Source: an uncultured Prevotella sp.
GTDB lineage: Bacteria > Bacteroidota > Bacteroidia > Bacteroidales > Bacteroidaceae
Assembly: GCA_947095945.1 (NCBI GenBank)
Contig: CAMUQM010000055.1
Location: 1-10,575, forward strand
DNA: 10,575 nt
Direction of reading: 5' to 3'
The notes under the pieces: model-generated
The model's input: the letters and a program-made list of their open reading frames with translations, nothing else
What the model was told of the DNA's origin: nothing
Database searches by the model: none
Program-made: the position numbers and the translations under genes
Part shown: positions 1 to 7,340 of the stretch, one piece after another
Numbering within the stretch: the first letter of the stretch is position 1
Layout of the letters: each line of letters starts with the position of its first letter

Positions 1-126
1 TTAGGCAGCGAGAGCGTAATTGTTTTCGCCAATTAATTTTTCGATAACTGAGATTTAGGAGCCAGTCAACGATGCTCCGCGTGCTTACGTACCATCTCGT
101 CTTGCCGTCAAATCCAAACAAGCCCA
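1..126 (-). ncRNA. ssrA: tmRNA (transfer-messenger RNA), 5' half, cut by the left edge
   Basis: tmRNA rescues stalled ribosomes and tags the unfinished protein for proteolysis. Read on the minus strand from about 126, the sequence begins TGGGCTTG...GGATTTGACGGC, which resembles the conserved 5' end of the tRNA-like domain. A pseudoknot that fits PK1 follows: stem 1 is GGAGC (78-74) with GCTCC (62-58), and stem 2 is TGACTG (68-63) with CAGTTA (50-45, one G-U pair). The tag frame starts with resume codon GGC at 30-28 and reads GENNYALAA, then TAA at 3-1. Distance from the 5' end to the resume codon is about 96 nt, close to the E. coli spacing. The remaining pseudoknots and the 3' CCA end lie outside the window. 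The exact mature 5' end is inferred by analogy, and the first base being T rather than G leaves an uncertainty of one base. Confidence 0.93.
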
Positions 127-218
127 TAGTACAATGAGGATTTTAGAGGTTAAAGGCGGTGTTGTTATCCATCCTTGTTTTATCGTCCATCCTCTGCTGT
201 TTCCACTGAATCAGACTG

Positions 219-249
219 CAAATATAAGGAGAGTTCACGAAACTGCCAA
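219..249 (-). promoter_or_regulatory. Bacteroidetes-type promoter for ssrA
   Basis: On the minus strand, TATATTTG (226-219) matches the -7 consensus TAnnTTTG. A -33 TTTGG with core TTG (249-247) lies exactly 20 bp upstream. Transcription would start near 212, giving a leader of roughly 85 nt before the mature tmRNA 5' end at about 126. RNase P would be expected to remove that leader. No consensus promoter is present immediately next to the mature end. Confidence 0.65.
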
Positions 250-285
250 ATCTTTAAGTACTTTTCTGCTTAATTTCATAGATAA

Positions 286-317
286 TTGCCCTCTGTCTGA
301 AATTTGTTGTAACTTTG
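286..317 (+). promoter_or_regulatory. Bacteroidetes-type promoter for mfd
   Basis: TAACTTTG at 310-317 is a perfect -7 element (TAnnTTTG). TTG at 286-288 sits 21 bp upstream as the -33 element. The predicted start of transcription is near 324, leaving a leader of only about a dozen bases before the ATG at 337. The promoter is divergent from the ssrA promoter, and the two -33 boxes are about 36 bp apart. Confidence 0.7.
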
Positions 318-336
318 CATACACAACGCTTTCGCG

Positions 337-3300
337 ATGAAAATACAAGACATACAGAAACTATACGCTATGCTGCCACAGGCAGGAGCGATACAGAAGA
401 TACAGGAAGATAAGGCGGTAAGAACTGTTTTCCTGCAGGGACTCGTGGCTTCAGCTGCTCCGATGTTCTTTGCATCAATAGCTGAACGATGGAAGACTAC
501 GACTGTTTTCGTGTTGAATGATAACGATGAAGCAGGCTATTTCTATAACGACCTCAAGACGATTGCTATGCCCGTTGATGGAGAAGGGAAGGTGGCGGAA
601 GTGCTGTTTTATCCGTCGTCTTATCGTCGTGCCGTGAAATATGGACAGCGTGATGCGGGTAATGAAATCCTGCGTACAGAGGTGTTGACACGCCTTTCAG
701 CTCTTGCTTCGGATACCGACAACGCTCTACCACTTTATATTGTCACCGAGCCATCAGCGCTATCAGAACTTGTTGTTTCAAAAAAACAGTTGGATGAACG
801 TCGTTTGACATTGACAGTTGATCAGCATATTGATATTGTAGAGGTCGAAAAGACACTGCGTTCTTTTGGATTCACAGAGACTGATTACGTTTATGAACCG
901 GGACAGTTTGCTGTGCGTGGCAGTATCATAGATGTCTATTCTTTCTCAAACGAACTTCCTTTCCGTATCGACTTCTTTGGTGATGATATTGAAACAATCC
1001 GTACTTTTGAAGTTGAAACACAGCTATCTAATGAGAAACTGAAACGTGTTGAGATTGTTCCAGAGTTAGCTACATCCTCGGAAGAGAAGGTTCCATTCCT
1101 GCAGTTCCTGCCAGATGATGCGATATTAGCTTTCAAGGACTTCCTTTATGTTCGTGATGCGATAGATAATATCTATCAAGAAGGATTTACTAATCAGGCG
1201 TTGACAGAGAAACTCGAAGGTAAGACTGAGATGGAACAACGCGAATTAGAGCAGGCTTTCCGCAAGGAAGGACAACTTGTTCCAGCCTCACGTTGGATGA
1301 ATGATGCGCTTGACTTCCGTCGTATAGAGTTCGGTATTAATCATTCCAGTTCCGATTTAGCAAAGAAGAAAGATGGTTCACGGGCTACGATTACTTTTAG
1401 CACATCACCGCAACCGCTCTTTCATAAGAACTTCGACTTGCTTTCTAAGACCCTTCGTGACTATCTTCTTCAAGGTTATAAACTCTATATCTTTGCTGAT
1501 AGTGAGAAACAGACTGTACGTCTTAGGGATATCTTCGACTCATTGTCAGAGACAAGTGTGTCACCTGACTCAGAGAATCTGTCCGTAGCCGATTTGTCTG
1601 GAGAGGGTGGGGATGCGACTGTGGGAACTCTTCCTTTCACACCTGTCAACCGAACACTCCATGAAGGTTTCGTTGATAGTACGCTGAAAGTATGTTTCTT
1701 TACCGATCATCAGATTTTTGACCGTTTCCATAAGTACAACCTTAAGTCTGACAAGGCTCGTCAAGGTAAGATGGCTTTGACGATGAAGGAGCTGCAAGAG
1801 ATGGAACCCGGTGATTTCCTTGTGCATGTTGACTTCGGAATTGGCAAGTTTGCCGGTTTGGTTCGTGTTCCTGCTGGTGATTCCTATCAGGAGATGATAC
1901 GTCTTGTTTATCAGCATAATGATATTGTGGACGTATCTATCCATTCACTTTACAAAATCAGTAAGTATCGCCGTGGTGATAGTGGCGAGGCCCCACGATT
2001 GTCTGTTCTTGGCTCAGGTGCTTGGGATCGATTGAAAGAAAGGGCGAAGAAGCATATTAAGGATATTGCGCGTGACCTCATTAAGCTCTATGCTAAACGT
2101 CGTCGTGAGAAGGGTTTCGCCTTCTCTCCCGACTCCTTTATGCAGCACGAATTGGAGGCTTCATTCCTTTATGAAGATACACCCGACCAGTTGAAGGCTA
2201 CACAAGAACTCAAACAAGATATGGAAAGCGCACGTCCGATGGATCGTCTGGTTTGTGGTGACGTGGGCTTTGGTAAGACGGAAGTAGCTATTCGTGCTGC
2301 TTTCAAGGCTGCTGTGGATAATAAGCAGGTAGCTGTACTTGTACCAACAACTGTATTAGCTTTCCAGCATTACCAGACTTTTAAAAAGCGATTGAAGGAT
2401 ATGCCTGTGCGTGTTGACTACCTCTCACGTGCTCGCAGTGCTAAACAAACCAAACAGGTGTTGGAGGATTTGGCAGATGGAAAGATAAATATCCTTGTTG
2501 GTACGCATAAGTTGATAGGCAAGTCGGTGAAGTGGAACGACCTCGGACTGCTCATCATTGATGAAGAACAGAAGTTTGGTGTGTCTACAAAGGAGAAACT
2601 TCGCCAGCTGAAAACGAATGTTGACACGCTGACAATGTCTGCAACGCCTATTCCACGTACGCTCCAGTTCTCACTGATGGGTGCACGTGACATGAGTATT
2701 ATGCGTACACCGCCACCCAATCGTTATCCTATTCAGACCGAGATAGCTTCTTTTTCACATGAAGTGATAGCAGATGCTATCAACTTCGAGATGAGCCGCA
2801 ACGGACAGGTTTATTTCGTTAACGATCGCATTAGTAACCTTCCTGAGATAGCAAACCTTATCAAGAAGTACGTACCCGATTGCCGTATTGCTATCGGACA
2901 CGGGCAGATGAAGCCTGAAGAATTGGAGGAGATAGTGATGGGCTTTATGAACTATGACTATGACGTACTGCTTTCAACAACGATTGTTGAGAACGGTATC
3001 GATATTTCCAATGCTAATACCATCATCATCAACGATGCCCATCGCTTCGGACTCTCCGACTTGCATCAGATGCGTGGGCGTGTTGGACGTTCCAACAAAA
3101 AGGCCTTCTGCTATCTGCTTGCTCCACCTTTGGCAGCACTGAACCCAGAGGCGCGCCGTCGCTTGGAAGCGTTAGAGACCTTCTCCGACCTTGGTAGTGG
3201 CTTTAATCTTGCTATGCAGGACCTTGATATCCGTGGTGCGGGTAACCTCTTAGGCTCTGAGCAGAGTGGATTTATGGAGGATTTGGGATACGAGACCTAT

Positions 3301-3867
3301 CAGAAAATCCTCAATCAGGCGGTGATGGAGCTGAAAAATGATGAGTTCCAAGATCTTTATGAAGAGGAGATGGACGAAGGAAAGCAGATTACGGGTGATG
3401 ACTTTATTGATGATTGTGCCGTAGAGAGCGATCTTGAAATGTACTTCCCTGATAACTACGTGCCGGGTAGTTCTGAGCGTATGCTGCTCTATCGTGAACT
3501 TGATAATATTGAAAAAGACGAGGATCTTGATGCCTACCGTAAGCGTTTGCAAGACCGTTTCGGTCCTGTTCCTCGTCAAGGTGAGGAGCTGATGCAGGTC
3601 GTTGCGCTTCGTCGTGTAGGTAAGCGATTGGGTTGTGAGAAGATTATCCTTAAGCAGGGACGTATGCAGATGCAGTTTGTTTCTAATCCAAATAGCGTTT
3701 ACTATCAGAGTGAAGCCTTTGACAAGGTACTCAACTACATTGGTTATCATCCCCGCCGTTGCAATCTGAAGGAACGAAATGGTAAGCGTTCAATGGTAGT
3801 CAGTGATGTGGCTACGGTAGGAGAGGGAGTGATGGTGTTGCGGGATATTGAACATCCTCGTTCGTAA
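337..3867 (+). CDS. mfd: Transcription-repair coupling factor Mfd
   Basis: Mfd is a cytoplasmic DNA translocase that pushes stalled RNA polymerase off damaged templates and recruits UvrA for nucleotide excision repair. The 1176 residues show the whole family layout. A UvrB-homology region lies at about 1-400; R194, R210 and F214 have the same spacing as the E. coli UvrA-contacting R165, R181 and F185. A CarD-like RNA-polymerase-interacting domain follows at about 483-570 (EPGDFLVHVDFGIGKF). The RecG-like motor has Walker A GDVGFGKT (641-648), DEEQ (742-745), motif III TMSATP (766-771) and motif VI HQMRGRVGR (910-918). A C-terminal regulatory domain starts at about 1035. Length is slightly above E. 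coli Mfd (1148). A Ser/Asp/Gly-rich linker at about 405-432 looks longer than in relatives I recall. The start is supported by the promoter directly upstream. No SD sequence is seen. Confidence 0.98.
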   Translation: MKIQDIQKLYAMLPQAGAIQKIQEDKAVRTVFLQGLVASAAPMFFASIAERWKTTTVFVLNDNDEAGYFYNDLKTIAMPVDGEGKVAEVLFYPSSYRRAVKYGQRDAGNEILRTEVLTRLSALASDTDNALPLYIVTEPSALSELVVSKKQLDERRLTLTVDQHIDIVEVEKTLRSFGFTETDYVYEPGQFAVRGSIIDVYSFSNELPFRIDFFGDDIETIRTFEVETQLSNEKLKRVEIVPELATSSEEKVPFLQFLPDDAILAFKDFLYVRDAIDNIYQEGFTNQALTEKLEGKTEMEQRELEQAFRKEGQLVPASRWMNDALDFRRIEFGINHSSSDLAKKKDGSRATITFSTSPQPLFHKNFDLLSKTLRDYLLQGYKLYIFADSEKQTVRLRDIFDSLSETSVSPDSENLSVADLSGEGGDATVGTLPFTPVNRTLHEGFVDSTLKVCFFTDHQIFDRFHKYNLKSDKARQGKMALTMKELQEMEPGDFLVHVDFGIGKFAGLVRVPAGDSYQEMIRLVYQHNDIVDVSIHSLYKISKYRRGDSGEAPRLSVLGSGAWDRLKERAKKHIKDIARDLIKLYAKRRREKGFAFSPDSFMQHELEASFLYEDTPDQLKATQELKQDMESARPMDRLVCGDVGFGKTEVAIRAAFKAAVDNKQVAVLVPTTVLAFQHYQTFKKRLKDMPVRVDYLSRARSAKQTKQVLEDLADGKINILVGTHKLIGKSVKWNDLGLLIIDEEQKFGVSTKEKLRQLKTNVDTLTMSATPIPRTLQFSLMGARDMSIMRTPPPNRYPIQTEIASFSHEVIADAINFEMSRNGQVYFVNDRISNLPEIANLIKKYVPDCRIAIGHGQMKPEELEEIVMGFMNYDYDVLLSTTIVENGIDISNANTIIINDAHRFGLSDLHQMRGRVGRSNKKAFCYLLAPPLAALNPEARRRLEALETFSDLGSGFNLAMQDLDIRGAGNLLGSEQSGFMEDLGYETYQKILNQAVMELKNDEFQDLYEEEMDEGKQITGDDFIDDCAVESDLEMYFPDNYVPGSSERMLLYRELDNIEKDEDLDAYRKRLQDRFGPVPRQGEELMQVVALRRVGKRLGCEKIILKQGRMQMQFVSNPNSVYYQSEAFDKVLNYIGYHPRRCNLKERNGKRSMVVSDVATVGEGVMVLRDIEHPRS

Positions 3868-3923
3868 TCTTTAATTGGGGCATCTTTGCTGTTCCCCCCC
3901 TTGAATTTCTTGTCTGCTGCTTG

Positions 3924-3953
3924 AAGGAGAGTAATAGATAAGTGACTCTTCTT
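3924..3953 (+). terminator. Weak candidate terminator hairpin after mfd
   Basis: AAGGAGAGT (3924-3932) can pair with ACTCTTCTT (3945-3953) through 9 bp including one G-U, with a 12-nt loop. It lies 57 nt after the mfd stop. No clear U-run follows, so termination here is only a possibility. A second small palindrome, ATGAGTTTAACTCAT, follows at 3957-3971. Confidence 0.3.
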
Positions 3954-4051
3954 ACTATGAGTTTAACTCATGGATGAAGATGTTGTGTGTTCTTTTTCTA
4001 TAAGTGCTTTTTAAGGGGCTTGTAGATGCCTGTTGGCGATTTTGATAATCA

Positions 4052-4075
4052 GTAGTTTATGTTTCTTTAAACTAC
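4052..4075 (+). terminator. Candidate hairpin, possible mfd terminator
   Basis: GTAGTTTA (4052-4059) and TAAACTAC (4068-4075) form a perfect 8-bp stem with an 8-nt loop, followed by a T-rich stretch (4079-4093). It is AU-rich and therefore weak. It lies immediately before the 22-bp repeat array. Confidence 0.35.
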
Positions 4076-4083
4076 AAGTTCTC

Positions 4084-4193
4084 TAATTATTTTCATGAAA
4101 AGAAATTTTTTCTTTCATGTAAATAATTATTTTTCTTCACGACAATAAATATTTTTCTTCACGACAATAAATATTTTTTTTCATGAAAATAAT
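4084..4193. repeat. Five tandem 22-bp palindromic units
   Basis: Five units of exactly 22 bp lie end to end: 4084-4105, 4106-4127, 4128-4149, 4150-4171 and 4172-4193. Units 3 and 4 are identical; the others diverge but share a T-rich left half, a TCA(T/C)G core and an A-rich right half. Core centres fall at 4095, 4117, 4139, 4161 and 4183. The consensus core TTTTCATGAAAA is its own reverse complement, so each unit resembles an operator half-site pair. The spacing is about two helical turns, which would put all sites on one DNA face. No known element is recognised. It lies about 180 bp upstream of the dipeptidase promoter. Confidence 0.8.
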
Positions 4194-4370
4194 TCGTAGA
4201 ATAGGGCTTTGTTGAATATTAGAGGAGCTCGTTTCTATGATGCTTTATACTACTTGACAAATCAATTAATGGTTGATATTCATAGTTTTGGAGCTATTCG
4301 CATATTGTATGTAAATATATTGGATAATGCTGTTATAGACAAGTAAACAAGAATAAAAGCACGGAAAAAC

Positions 4371-4401
4371 TTGCAAAAGTCATAAATGATGCTTAAATTT
4401 G
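4371..4401 (+). promoter_or_regulatory. Bacteroidetes-type promoter for the dipeptidase
   Basis: TTG at 4371-4373 and TAAATTTG at 4394-4401 match the -33 and -7 elements with 20 bp between them. The predicted start near 4408 gives a leader of about 25 nt. The bases before the ATG at 4433 are A-rich (AATAAAGAATT) with no SD sequence, as is common in Bacteroidetes. Confidence 0.72.
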
Positions 4402-4432
4402 CGTACATTAGAAAATCAATAAATAAAGAATT

Positions 4433-5794
4433 ATGATTAAGAAATATGTAGAAGAGAATAAAGACAGAATGCTCGAGGAGTTGTTCAGTCTGATACGTAT
4501 ACCGAGTGTAAGTGCACAACCAGCTCATAAGGAGGACATGGTGCGCTGTGCTGAGCGTTGGAAGGAACTGCTGCTTGAGGCTGGTGTTGACAAAGCTGAG
4601 GTGATGCCATCAAAGGGTAATCCTATGGTTTACGCTGAGAGAATTGTTGACCCTAATGCAAAGACAGTATTGGTTTATGGTCACTATGACGTGATGCCAG
4701 CAGAGCCATTTGAACTTTGGAAGACCGAACCATTTGAGCCAGTTATTAAGGATGGTCATATCTGGGCACGTGGCGCTGATGATGATAAAGGGCAATCGTT
4801 CATGCAAGCAAAGGCATTCGAGTATCTTAATAAGAATGACTTGTTGAAGCATAATATGAAGTTTATCTTTGAAGGTGAGGAAGAGATTGGCTCTGGTAGC
4901 CTCGGTCCGTTCATTGAGGAGCACAAGGAACTCTTGGCTTGCGATGTAATTCTCGTTTCAGATACTGGTCTTATCGGTCCTGATACTCCTTCAATCACAA
5001 CAGGTCTGCGTGGTTTGTCTTACTGGCAGATTGAGGTGACTGGTCCTAATCGTGACCTTCACTCAGGAACTTTCGGTGGTGCAGTGGCTAACCCTATCAA
5101 TGTACTTTGTAAGTTGGTAGCTGACGTAACTGGTCCTGATGGTAAGATTCTCATTCCTGGCTTCTATGATGATGTTGAGGAGGCTTCAGATGAGGAGCGT
5201 AAACTCGTAGCATCTATTCCTTTTAATGAGGAGGAATATAAGAAGTCTCTCGGTGTGAAGGCACTCTTTGGTGAGGAAGGTTACAGTACTATTGAGCGCA
5301 CTGGCTATCGTCCAACATTCGACGTATGTGGTATCTGGGGTGGTTACACTGGTGATGGTGCGAAGACAGTTATCCCATCAAAGGCATACGCAAAGCTTTC
5401 TTCACGACTTGTTCCACATCAGGATCATACAAAGATCAGCCAGTTGGTAGTAGACTATTTCAACAGCGTTGCTCCTGATTATGTCACAGTGAAGGTAGAG
5501 AAGCATCATGGTGGTCATGGCTATGTCTGTCCTATCGACTTCCCAGCTTATAAGGCTGCTGAGCGTGGCTTTGAGGCTGTATTCGGTAAGCGCCCATTGC
5601 CAGTACGTATCGGTGGTAGTATTCCAATTATCTCTACTTTCGAGAAGTTGCTCGGTGTGAAGACTGTTCTCATGGGCTTCGGCTTGGAGTCAAATGCTAT
5701 TCACTCTCCGAACGAGAATATGCCTGTTGATCTTTGGATGAAGGGTATTGAAACAATCACCCATTTCCACCTTGAGTACGATAAGGAAGCATAA
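4433..5794 (+). CDS. M20-family metallodipeptidase
   Basis: Predicted zinc-dependent exopeptidase of the M20 (ArgE/DapE/CNDP-like) family, releasing amino acids from dipeptides or short peptides in the cytoplasm; no signal peptide is visible. The 453 residues fit the family length. Expected active-site residues can be read: H84-Y-D86 (GHYDV), the bridging aspartate of RGADDDKG (D117), the general base and metal ligand of GEEEIGS (E150, E151), D177 in VSDTG, and H424 in AIHSPNEN. H210 in DLHSG is the conserved histidine of the dimerisation domain, which acts across the dimer. The substrate cannot be told from sequence. Many oral Prevotella grow on peptides, so a nutritional role is plausible but inferred. 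It is monocistronic, with its own promoter, and faces the patatin gene tail to tail. Confidence 0.93.
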   Translation: MIKKYVEENKDRMLEELFSLIRIPSVSAQPAHKEDMVRCAERWKELLLEAGVDKAEVMPSKGNPMVYAERIVDPNAKTVLVYGHYDVMPAEPFELWKTEPFEPVIKDGHIWARGADDDKGQSFMQAKAFEYLNKNDLLKHNMKFIFEGEEEIGSGSLGPFIEEHKELLACDVILVSDTGLIGPDTPSITTGLRGLSYWQIEVTGPNRDLHSGTFGGAVANPINVLCKLVADVTGPDGKILIPGFYDDVEEASDEERKLVASIPFNEEEYKKSLGVKALFGEEGYSTIERTGYRPTFDVCGIWGGYTGDGAKTVIPSKAYAKLSSRLVPHQDHTKISQLVVDYFNSVAPDYVTVKVEKHHGGHGYVCPIDFPAYKAAERGFEAVFGKRPLPVRIGGSIPIISTFEKLLGVKTVLMGFGLESNAIHSPNENMPVDLWMKGIETITHFHLEYDKEA

Positions 5795-5806
5795 GTTTGG
5801 CATTAA

Positions 5807-5824
5807 GACACAGTAAGCTGTGTC
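5807..5824 (+). other. Short perfect stem-loop just after the dipeptidase
   Basis: GACACAG (5807-5813) and CTGTGTC (5818-5824) form a perfect 7-bp stem closed by a TAAG tetraloop, 12 nt after the dipeptidase stop. The sequence AAGACAYAGTA occurs twice, at 5805-5815 and 5825-5835. No U-run follows, so this may protect the mRNA 3' end rather than terminate. Confidence 0.5.
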
Positions 5825-5834
5825 AAGACATAGT

Positions 5835-5917
5835 AACAAAGAAACGTTGTTCTCTGTTGTAGCAAATTCTTTTCATGTAAAAGAAAGGTTTACATCGGAG
5901 AATAACGTTTCTTTGTT
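5835..5917. repeat. Long imperfect inverted repeat with a nested hairpin
   Basis: AACAAAGAAACGTTGTTCTC (5835-5854) pairs with 5898-5917 over 20 bp with a single G-U pair, and two more pairs can be added inward. Inside it, ATGTAAA (5875-5881) and TTTACAT (5889-5895) form a 7-bp hairpin that stacks directly onto the right arm, leaving the left segment 5857-5874 as a bulge. The bulge region contains TTTTCATGTAAAAG (5870-5883), close to the core of the 22-bp units at 4084-4193. It has no protein-coding content. Confidence 0.7.
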
Positions 5918-5923
5918 TATACA

Positions 5924-5963
5924 ATAAGTCCCTTGCAAGTCTATTTGCTTGCAAGGGGCTTAT
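5924..5963. terminator. Bidirectional terminator between convergent genes
   Basis: A 16-bp stem (5924-5939 with 5948-5963) has one G-T mismatch, which would be a G-U wobble in the plus-strand RNA, and an 8-nt loop. It is centred on CCCTTGCAAG/CTTGCAAGGG and lies between the dipeptidase stop and the patatin stop at 5970. The sequence after it on the plus strand is T-rich (GTCTGTTTAGTTCT), but no long U-run exists on either side. Position and strength make shared termination likely. Confidence 0.7.
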
Positions 5964-5969
5964 GTCTGT

Positions 5970-7340
5970 TTAGTTCTCTACTGTTATGAGCATTGGCATA
6001 TAAAGGCGAACTTGAAGTTCTGTTAGCCAAGCAGAGTGTGCAGTTAAACTTTCAATTTCTTGAGGGGGAAGAGCTGTCAAACTTGTTCCCACGCTTCGTG
6101 CTATTTCTTCACTTTCTTTCTGTGGTATCTTCTGCTCTAATGCTGTCCAATTGATAGATCTCTTTATCTTTTCAACGATAACAGCATGGGCTGGTTTGGT
6201 TTTTGATTCTTTTAATTGTGCAATGTCTTCTTCTGTAATTGCGTGTGCTTGCCATACATCAGGATGAACGTTATCATCTTTCAGGTTGTTCACGAATCCA
6301 TGAATAAGTCTTTCTGAACAGTCCCACTCTAAAGGAACATACGCAAAATGTTCCTTGCCAATATAGGTTTGGTAAAGATTTTCCGCTCTTTGCATTTTCT
6401 TTACTCTATCCATCATCAAACTGATAGTACTCATCGCCAAGCTAAAGATGTTTTTTGTTTTATCTGCTGAGATAGCACTATTACCAGCATCACTGACAAT
6501 GATGAAGTCTGTATGAAACCTACTTTTATCTTGGCTTAGCTTATGCCCACCTTGATTATCATAAACACCACCATCAATTAATTTTGGTGCTTCGGGCTTA
6601 TTAGGACATTGACTATAGTCTTCTGTTAGATGTTTCTTGTCAATTGTAATAGGAGTAAAACCATAAGGGACACAGGACGAAGCCATAACAGCACTTGCTA
6701 TTGAAAAATCCTGTGTATTGAAAATAGATCTTCCATTAATTCGATAAGCATGTTCTCCCATGTCTTTTTTAGAGAAAAAGAACGGTCTTTGTGTGGCGAT
6801 ATTTGTGGAGTTGATACATAATGAAGGGGTGTCAGGTAGGTCGCTAAGTGTCTTTCCCTTAAAGAAAACTTTGTTGTATAAACGTGAGACGAACTTACTT
6901 GTAGGAATTGTTACAAAGGAGTGTTTGAGACAATAGATAAGTAGTAGGAAGAAACTAAGTACTCCTACTAAGGCTGCACATATACCAGAGAAGATAGGTT
7001 GATGAGGGAACAGAATGCTCATAAGGCGTGCTGTGATATGGCTTAGTAGTATGGATGTAGCTAACAATAAAACGCTTACAATGATAAGATACGTGATGGA
7101 TAACCACAACACTCCCTTTGCGAGACTTTGAGTAAAGCTTTTTTCAAAGTCTTCATAGTTGTCTTTGTTTAGTGCATAGTAGGCTGCTGTTATAGAACCG
7201 CCAGAAACAGAAGAGATAACATCTACTTTGTTTAAAATACCAAGACGGTGTAATGCACGTAGAGTACCAATGTGGTACGCTGCGGCTCTGTAGCCTCCAC
7301 CAGATAAGGCTAAGCCAATTTTCTTTTTTGTGGTGTTCAT
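5970..7340 (-). CDS. Patatin-like phospholipase with two inserted membrane helices
   Basis: Predicted serine acyl hydrolase acting on membrane lipids. The N-terminus holds the oxyanion-hole loop SGGGYRAAA (13-21). The nucleophile elbow SVSGGS puts the catalytic serine at S46, with Ser replacing the first Gly of GxSxG. The dyad aspartate is D256 in LIDGGVYDNQGG. A further conserved patatin block is ASAVMASSCVPYGFTPI, before the dyad. Two hydrophobic stretches at about 77-99 and 116-138 look like a transmembrane hairpin placed between nucleophile and dyad aspartate, so the enzyme is probably anchored in the inner membrane. The 456 residues exceed a minimal patatin domain (about 200-300) because of this insert and a C-terminal extension after about 330. 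There is no signal peptide. No consensus promoter was found upstream. The natural substrate is unknown. Confidence 0.87.
   Translation of the reverse strand: MNTTKKKIGLALSGGGYRAAAYHIGTLRALHRLGILNKVDVISSVSGGSITAAYYALNKDNYEDFEKSFTQSLAKGVLWLSITYLIIVSVLLLATSILLSHITARLMSILFPHQPIFSGICAALVGVLSFFLLLIYCLKHSFVTIPTSKFVSRLYNKVFFKGKTLSDLPDTPSLCINSTNIATQRPFFFSKKDMGEHAYRINGRSIFNTQDFSIASAVMASSCVPYGFTPITIDKKHLTEDYSQCPNKPEAPKLIDGGVYDNQGGHKLSQDKSRFHTDFIIVSDAGNSAISADKTKNIFSLAMSTISLMMDRVKKMQRAENLYQTYIGKEHFAYVPLEWDCSERLIHGFVNNLKDDNVHPDVWQAHAITEEDIAQLKESKTKPAHAVIVEKIKRSINWTALEQKIPQKESEEIARSVGTSLTALPPQEIESLTAHSAWLTELQVRLYMPMLITVEN

Larger units (their letters stand above)
3868..4370. other. Intergenic region between mfd and the dipeptidase
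   Basis: About 500 bp without a credible coding region before the dipeptidase promoter. It holds a run of seven C at 3894-3900, facing GGGG at 3877-3880 (a poor hairpin), two weak hairpins and the 22-bp repeat array. A lone TAGTTTTG at 4283-4290 resembles a -7 element but lacks a -33 partner at normal spacing. The rest is AT-rich with many stops in all frames, and I see no tRNA or other RNA gene in it. Confidence 0.6.

Noticed and set aside
134..340. 68-codon open frame on the plus strand
   Set aside because: It covers the ssrA leader and promoter and the mfd promoter, overlaps the mfd start, and its product shows no family-like features.
3250..3750. 166-codon open frame on the minus strand inside mfd
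   Set aside because: It is the antisense shadow of the conserved Mfd C-terminal region and has no promoter or motif.
3877..3900. GGGG/CCCC hairpin right after mfd
   Set aside because: Only four pairs with a long loop and no U-run; the C7 tract may be chance or an error-prone homopolymer.
4084..4193. CRISPR array
   Set aside because: The five units are contiguous without unique spacers and no cas gene is present, so this is a tandem repeat.
4283..4290. Additional -7 box TAGTTTTG
   Set aside because: The nearest TTG upstream is 26 bp away, too far for a -33 element, and a better promoter lies closer to the dipeptidase.
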